Both the position numbers and the translations under genes were made by a program. From assembly GCA_017436705.1 (NCBI GenBank), contig JAFSCP010000046.1, forward strand, positions 91,505 to 155,504: 64,000 bases of DNA, given 5' to 3'. The stretch comes from Bacillota bacterium. GTDB taxonomy: Bacteria; Bacillota; Clostridia; Peptostreptococcales; Anaerovoracaceae. This document shows positions 60,244 through 64,000 of this stretch, piece by piece. Below the pieces are notes generated by a model. That model worked only from the letters and a program-made list of their open reading frames with translations. It was not told the origin of the DNA and searched no databases. Position 1 is the first letter of the stretch. The number at the start of each line of letters is the position of its first letter.

Positions 60244-61217
60244 TGAACAATTTAATTGAAGCAGAATATCAGATTGCTGAAAACATCGAGGACAAGTCCA
60301 CAGATGAGCTCAGAGCAGAGATTAATTCTCTGTACTCGCAGATGGAAGCAATCGGCAATATCGGGCTCATGATGATGGCTCAGGCAGGGCAGAGGCTTAA
60401 TGTGATAAAAGCCCGTCTTGGCCACGGCAACTGGGAAACATGGGCTGGAGAAAACCTTAATTTCAGTCTCAGAAAAGCAAATAACATGATGGCTTTTGCC
60501 AAAAAAGTAGAGGATGAAAACAGCATATTTTTCAAATCCGCAAATTTTGCGGATATTGGAATTTCAAAGGTTTGGGCACTTTTATCCGCTCCAGAGGAGG
60601 TAGCAGAAGAGGTTATAAAAGCGCCTGACGTGTCCGAAATAACCGTGAAGGAACTGCAGGAAAGAGTGAAGCAGCTCGAGGCAGAAAAAGCAGCTGTTGA
60701 TGCTGCCGGCAGCAAGATTCAGACAGATTATGATTCAGCAATGGCCAAGGTTGCGACTCTTGAAAAGGAAATTGAAATTCTGAAAGAGACTCCGGGCAAT
60801 GAAGAGGAACTCGAAAAACTCCGCACAGAGCTCAGCAAAGCGCAGAACAGCTTATCTGCAGAAAAGGAAAAATCAAAGAAAATCAGAGACTCTGCAGAAG
60901 CAGAAAAAACAAAGGCTGTTGAAGAGGCCATCAAGAAAGCCCGTGAAGAAGTCAAGAAAGAAGCCGCCGCAGAAAGTGCAAAACTGCTTTCCGACTACGA
61001 AGAAAGTCAGCGCGTCATTGCCAAGTTGCAGCAGAGCCTTCAGAACAATTCCCAGGCAGACATTGCAATCTTTAAAGTCAAGAGCAACCAGCTCCAGCAG
61101 GACTTCAACTCCTGCCTTGACAGCATCGATAAAGTATCAGCCGATGAACCGGTGCAGGCAGAGAAAATGAAGGTAGCCCTGAAAACCGTAATGACCCAGC
61201 TGGCGGAAAGGATTTAA
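60243..61217 (+). CDS. DUF3102 phage protein with coiled coil
   Basis: 324 residues. DUF3102 part about 1-120 (MMMAQAGQRLNVIKARLGHG, then NWETWAGENLNFSLRKANNMM). A long coiled coil follows about 135-275 (E/K/A heptads). One-base overlap with pcfJ-like. Function unknown; possibly DNA binding. Confidence 0.8.
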   Translation: MNNLIEAEYQIAENIEDKSTDELRAEINSLYSQMEAIGNIGLMMMAQAGQRLNVIKARLGHGNWETWAGENLNFSLRKANNMMAFAKKVEDENSIFFKSANFADIGISKVWALLSAPEEVAEEVIKAPDVSEITVKELQERVKQLEAEKAAVDAAGSKIQTDYDSAMAKVATLEKEIEILKETPGNEEELEKLRTELSKAQNSLSAEKEKSKKIRDSAEAEKTKAVEEAIKKAREEVKKEAAAESAKLLSDYEESQRVIAKLQQSLQNNSQADIAIFKVKSNQLQQDFNSCLDSIDKVSADEPVQAEKMKVALKTVMTQLAERI

Positions 61218-61219
61218 CT

Positions 61220-61393
61220 ATGAACAGAATCTACAGAGGCTGGTACTTCAGCGATACCGGCCAGAAAAGCGAAAACGGCAATACGCTGCTCAGAGCCGCC
61301 AAAGGCTCAGAAGTTATTATCGGAGAATACGAATCAATCAAGCTGGAAATTGACCAGCGTACCCTTAAAGAATTACAGAAAATGGAGGAATAA
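61220..61393 (+). CDS. small phage protein, 57 aa
   Basis: 57 residues, too short for usual ORF lists. MNRIYRGWYFSDTGQK start, acidic C-terminus (TLKELQKMEE). Starts 2 bp after the DUF3102 gene and ends 2 bp before spoVS-like. GGAAAGGA upstream. No family recognised. Confidence 0.6.
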   Translation: MNRIYRGWYFSDTGQKSENGNTLLRAAKGSEVIIGEYESIKLEIDQRTLKELQKMEE

Positions 61394-61395
61394 CA

Positions 61396-61656
61396 ATGGA
61401 AATTTTAAAAGTATCAGCAGCATCAAATCCCAACTCAGTTGCAGGAGCACTGGCAGGAACAATCAGAGAACACGGAAACGCAGAAATTCAGGTCATCGGA
61501 GCAGGCCCGCTCAACCAGGCGATGAAAGCCGTTGCAATCGCAAGAGGATTCTTAGCACCAGGAGGAATTGACCTGGTATGCGTACCGGCATTTATTGACA
61601 TCGACGTGAACGGAGAAACCAGAACAGCTATAAAGCTTATCGTTGAGCCAAGATAG
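61396..61656 (+). CDS. spoVS: stage V sporulation protein S (SpoVS) homologue
   Basis: 86 residues, full length. MEILKVSAASNPNSVAGALA, then IQVIGAGPLNQAMKAVAIAR and IELVCVPAF-like DLVCVPAFIDIDV match SpoVS across its whole length. SpoVS is a small nucleic-acid-binding (Alba-like) protein needed for spore coat and septation timing. A phage-borne copy could alter host sporulation. ATGGAGGA upstream. Confidence 0.92.
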   Translation: MEILKVSAASNPNSVAGALAGTIREHGNAEIQVIGAGPLNQAMKAVAIARGFLAPGGIDLVCVPAFIDIDVNGETRTAIKLIVEPR

Positions 61657-61666
61657 GTGACGCGCG

Positions 61667-61723
61667 ATGAAAGAGAAACTGTATTATTACTGGCTGCTGC
61701 TCAAGTGGCTGTACGCAAACTGA
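61667..61723 (+). CDS. possible 18-aa peptide
   Basis: 18 codons rich in Tyr, Leu, Trp (YYYWLLLKWLY) with AGGTGA 7 nt before ATG. It ends 6 bp before a GTG-initiated gene that has no ribosome site, so it may serve translational coupling. Confidence 0.35.
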   Translation: MKEKLYYYWLLLKWLYAN

Positions 61724-61729
61724 AATTAT

Positions 61730-62170
61730 GTGAACAACCGTGCAAAGTGGCGTAGGCTCATAAGGTATCTGCAGTCTGAAAATATCGCCTCACCTTTTTT
61801 ACTGAAACAGACAGCCCCGCGCAATGATCTGCCTCGATATGCGCAGATTATCCGGCTGCACGATATGCTGCAGGAAGCAAACGTGCCACATGAAATATAC
61901 CCGGACTTTGATGGTTTTCACATATTATATCCGGATCCCACTCCATGGGAAAGACAAGGCGGCTACAGCATAGTGGAATTCAAGTACTCATACGGCGGGA
62001 AATACGACCTGCTTGAAATCCTGGACATGAGAAGTTCCAGCAAGTCCATGAACCCATCGCCAGTCGGCTGGCTGACTGCAGAGGAAGTGTTTGAAATCAT
62101 CAAGGAGGACTGGAATGACAGGAAAAGACGAAATATCAATCGCAAAAGCAAAGAAGGTGAAAAGAAATGA
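61730..62170 (+). CDS. phage protein of unknown function
   Basis: 146 residues, GTG start without clear ribosome site, possibly coupled to the preceding mini-ORF. IIRLHDMLQEANVPHEIYPDFDGFHILYP near 40-68 and a basic tail. GYSIVEFKYSYGGKYDLLEI near 77. Family not recognised. Confidence 0.65.
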   Translation: MNNRAKWRRLIRYLQSENIASPFLLKQTAPRNDLPRYAQIIRLHDMLQEANVPHEIYPDFDGFHILYPDPTPWERQGGYSIVEFKYSYGGKYDLLEILDMRSSSKSMNPSPVGWLTAEEVFEIIKEDWNDRKRRNINRKSKEGEKK

Positions 62171-62361
62171 AAACAACGATGCGTGATATTTGCGGACTTA
62201 CTGAACAAGATTTAAGAATTTTCACCAATGGCGTAATTTATCGGTTCAAAGCTTCAATCTTGGAAGAACCACCAAGAATTAGAAAATTTGATGTTTGCGG
62301 CAGATGCCTTTCAAGAATAGCAGATGAAATCCGAAATGCAGAGGCAGGCGAACAGGAATGA
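62167..62361 (+). CDS. small phage protein, 64 aa
   Basis: 64 residues; ICGLTEQDLRIFTNGVIYRF and a CxxC (VCGRCLSRI) near 44. ATGA overlaps at both ends with its neighbours. Function unknown. Confidence 0.65.
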   Translation: MKTTMRDICGLTEQDLRIFTNGVIYRFKASILEEPPRIRKFDVCGRCLSRIADEIRNAEAGEQE

Positions 62362-62699
62362 AGAATAAAACAGAATTAAGAGCGGCAGCGGCACGACTTT
62401 TATATAACGACAACAGAGATACCAGCGATTACAATATGTTGATTGACTTTATCGACAACTATCTTGACAATCAACAGCACACAGCAGACGCCTGGATTCC
62501 TGTAAGTAGTGGTGCAGTGCCTACAAAAGAAGATTATTCGGAAGATGGATTTGTACTGGTACAAACTGGCGGTGATATTATCTACAAAGGTTTCTATGAT
62601 GTTGAAAGCGGCTTTTGGGTAGATGAAGCGGGATTCAAGTTCGCATACCTGCCTATAGCATGGCAGCCATTACCACAGCCATACAAGGAGAGTGAGTAG
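62358..62699 (+). CDS. DUF551-like phage protein
   Basis: 113 residues. Helical start (AAARLLYNDNRDTSDYNMLI), then AWIPVSSGAVPTKEDY near 45 and a late W-x-P (AYLPIAWQPLPQPY), the DUF551 layout. Function unknown. Confidence 0.7.
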   Translation: MKNKTELRAAAARLLYNDNRDTSDYNMLIDFIDNYLDNQQHTADAWIPVSSGAVPTKEDYSEDGFVLVQTGGDIIYKGFYDVESGFWVDEAGFKFAYLPIAWQPLPQPYKESE

Positions 62700-62741
62700 T
62701 TATGGCAGTAGAATATAAAAAGACAAAGGAGGATGGGGAAT

Positions 62742-62903
62742 ATGAAGGTTAATGAGCTGGTAAAAGTTCTGCTGGCATTCCCGAACCAGGAAGCAGAAGT
62801 GATGCTCCTCATAGACAGTAAGAATGTTCCGGTTCTCGGAATCTGGAATAACACAAACCCGCTAATTATAGAAGGAGGAAAAAATGGGACGCATAACACG
62901 TAG
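62742..62903 (+). CDS. small phage protein, 53 aa
   Basis: 53 residues starting MKVNELVKVLLAFPNQEAEV; this opening (helix, then PxxAEV) recurs in small phage proteins. AAAGGAGGATGGGG upstream. The last 20 bp overlap the next gene in another frame. Confidence 0.6.
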   Translation: MKVNELVKVLLAFPNQEAEVMLLIDSKNVPVLGIWNNTNPLIIEGGKNGTHNT

Positions 62904-63054
62904 AGAAGCTGACGGCCTGATCTGCGTTGCAGACCACGGCATGGAACTTAAAATTTACACTCCGAACGGCAGATTCAGCGAAGCCGCTGAGAAACTTGCC
63001 GCTTATGAGGACATGGAAGAAAACGGGCAGATTCAGCCCGAATGGGAGGGTTAA
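62884..63054 (+). CDS. small phage protein, 56 aa
   Basis: 56 residues. The KLAAYEDMEENGQIQPEW ending is the common RLAAYEDtG motif of Firmicutes phage proteins. GAAGGAGG before ATG 62884. Function unknown. Confidence 0.65.
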   Translation: MGRITRREADGLICVADHGMELKIYTPNGRFSEAAEKLAAYEDMEENGQIQPEWEG

Positions 63055-63056
63055 AA

Positions 63057-63545
63057 ATGAAAAGATTCATAGGAACAAAGCAGATTGAAGCTATGCCAAT
63101 GACAAGAGGCGACTACAACAAGTACAGAGGCTGGACTATTCCTGCAGATGAAAACCCTGCAGACGAGGGATACCTGGTACGTTATCCGGATGGATATATT
63201 TCCTGGTCACCGAAGAATATCTTCGAAGAAGCCAATAGAGAATGCTGCAACATGACGTTTGGGCTCGCGCTTGAAGCTCTGAAAAAGGGGCACAAGGTAT
63301 CAAGACACGGTTGGAACGGCAAGGGGATGTACTTGTACTTAGTTAGTGGCCGCATGGTTGACAAAGAAAATCTCGTGAACGAAGCTTCCAGAATTCTTCC
63401 GGACGATGAGGAGGCAATGCACCACACTGGAACGGCACAGTTCCTTCCACACATTGATATGAGAACCGCCAATGGAGATGTTTGTGTCGGCTGGCTGGCC
63501 TCTCAGACGGACATGCTTGCAGACGACTGGGAAATTGTAGAATAG
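63057..63545 (+). CDS. DUF2829 protein (Tad2 anti-Thoeris family) with extra N-terminal domain
   Basis: 162 residues from ATG 63057 after GGGAGGG. Residues 1-55 (RFIGTKQIEAMPMTRGDYNK, then DEGYLVRYPDGYISWSPK) form a separate phage domain. Residues about 66-162 are DUF2829: MTFGLALEALKKGHKVSRHG, WNGKGMYLYLV, ending MLADDWEIVE. Tad2 of phage SPO1 has this domain and sequesters the cyclic-ADPR-type Thoeris signal. Ligand residues were not checked, so anti-defence function is inferred. Confidence 0.85.
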   Translation: MKRFIGTKQIEAMPMTRGDYNKYRGWTIPADENPADEGYLVRYPDGYISWSPKNIFEEANRECCNMTFGLALEALKKGHKVSRHGWNGKGMYLYLVSGRMVDKENLVNEASRILPDDEEAMHHTGTAQFLPHIDMRTANGDVCVGWLASQTDMLADDWEIVE

Positions 63546-63554
63546 GAGGCAGTT

Positions 63555-63767
63555 ATGCTCACGGAAATTACGCTCAAAGAAGCCATAACCCTCATGGAAA
63601 AAGGCGAACCGGTTTACGGAGTAAACCTTAACCAGGAAGAACCGCTGCTCATAAATCTTTCGAGAGCATTCGAAGGAGTGCGAATTCTGGCGGATAAAAA
63701 GGAAAAAGAAGAATCCCCAGAAAATCCATCGGGGGGGGGTAAAGCGAAAAAGAGGACGCCGCCCTAA
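63555..63767 (+). CDS. small phage protein, possibly frameshifted at a G9 tract
   Basis: 70 residues; GVNLNQEEPLLINLSRAFEG is the conserved-looking part. After nine G (63731-63739) the frame ends quickly. Removing one G would join it to the frame of the next ORF, giving a basic segment KRKRGRRPKKEEQ and a longer protein. Confidence 0.55.
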   Translation: MLTEITLKEAITLMEKGEPVYGVNLNQEEPLLINLSRAFEGVRILADKKEKEESPENPSGGGKAKKRTPP

Positions 63768-63783
63768 AAAAGAAGAACAGGAC

Positions 63784-63945
63784 ATGCTCTCAGATGAACA
63801 GATCAGAGAAATCGCAGCTGAAATCGATGCCGGAAAGATAAATGCTTTAAGCAAAGCCGGCTGGAGCAACATTCAGATAGCTGACGAATTCGGCTACACA
63901 CCAAAAGTCATGGAGAGAATCCTGGCACTGATACCAACACTATAA
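63784..63945 (+). CDS. HTH-like short protein or C-terminal part of the preceding gene
   Basis: 53 residues from ATG 63784 (AGGAC upstream). KAGWSNIQIADEFGYTPKVM near 24-43 looks like a helix-turn-helix. Its frame is open back to the G9 tract, so it may be the second half of the upstream gene. Confidence 0.45.
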   Translation: MLSDEQIREIAAEIDAGKINALSKAGWSNIQIADEFGYTPKVMERILALIPTL

Positions 63946-63956
63946 GGTAAGAAATA

Positions 63957-63979
63957 GCCTGGGACAAGCAGTCCCAGGC
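63957..63979 (+). terminator. hairpin after the last ORF
   Basis: GCCTGGGAC / GTCCCAGGC, perfect 9-bp arms, 5-nt loop; only GTTCC follows, so termination is uncertain. Confidence 0.45.
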
Positions 63980-64000
63980 GTTCCTACCGGTACTGTAACC

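Larger units (their letters stand above)
52050..64000. mobile_element. prophage (left part: integrase, lysogeny switch, early operon)
   Basis: Tyrosine integrase, DinD, XRE repressor, Cro-like and excisionase-like genes and a chain of overlapping small phage genes run to the window end. No structural, terminase or lysis genes are reached except a SleB-like hydrolase in an unusual place. Confidence 0.92.

Noticed and set aside
62702..62752. 16-codon ORF with upstream GGAGAG
   Set aside because: Overlaps the better-supported start at 62742 and has no recognisable features.

Overview
The window is chromosomal DNA of a Gram-positive anaerobe in Bacillota, class Clostridia. Evidence: AddA rather than RecBCD, single-chain GlyQS-type glycyl-tRNA synthetase, split transketolase, strong GGAGG ribosome sites with frequent TTG and GTG starts, the sporulation genes yqfC and yqfD, an FtsEX/LytM division module, and fermentative genes (glutamate dehydrogenase, a PPDK-like protein, pyruvate carboxylase, ferredoxin proteins). 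A member of Eubacteriales near Anaerovoracaceae would fit, but I cannot fix the genus.

Layout. 1-13.4 kb: 3' part of addA; a sigma-54 activator next to an NhaC-type antiporter that has a clear -24/-12 promoter; gdhA; mgtE with an upstream mini-ORF; nnrD and an orphan mazF; a two-gene transketolase. 13.4-25.7 kb: an odd intergenic element, an orphan PD-(D/E)XK-like protein, a PrcB-like protein, a deviant P-loop protein, ftsE-ftsX-LytM peptidase, recJ, yerC, a phosphopantetheinyl transferase, an MBL hydrolase, recX, tcdA, a LOG-family gene, an exported protein and a Phd/RelE-type toxin-antitoxin pair. 25.7-40.4 kb: a DUF134-NifX fusion with a His/Cys tail, two iron-sulfur proteins beside a Crp/Fnr regulator, yqeY, rpsU, then a long operon yqfC-yqfD-phoH-ybeY-cdd-era-recO-DUF4342-glyQS-ppdK-like-small exporter. 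40.4-51.8 kb: a second copy of the odd element, an amidase, typA-mscS-pyc, an MFS operon, a candidate type I toxin-antitoxin locus, thrC and a DUF3267 protein. 51.96 kb to the end: tRNA-Ser(GGA) followed by a prophage that continues past the window: integrase, palindrome array, lysogeny switch, then a packed early operon.

Most striking signals. (1) Four copies of a dyad element, GTTTTC-N15-GTTTTC-N5-GAAAAC-N15-GAAAA(C/T), with identical 21/11/21-bp box spacing, two in each of two gene-free gaps 27 kb apart. (2) A row of seven different palindromes (53518-53691) between the prophage integrase and the immunity genes. (3) A consensus promoter driving an RNA of about 70 nt that converges on a 28-residue hydrophobic peptide gene at a shared bidirectional terminator (49427-49637), the layout of an Fst/par-like type I system. 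(4) A PPDK-like protein with the phosphohistidine domain cleanly missing. (5) A DUF2829 (Tad2-type anti-Thoeris family) protein, a SpoVS protein and PcfK/PcfJ homologues in the prophage.

The prophage switch can be read in detail: back-to-back promoters PL and PR with three 15-bp operators inside them and a possible fourth at the end of the cro-like gene. The leftward operon (repressor, DinD, small HExxH protein, integrase) looks like an SOS/peptidase-responsive lysogeny module. All function calls rest on reading translated sequences; no database search was run.
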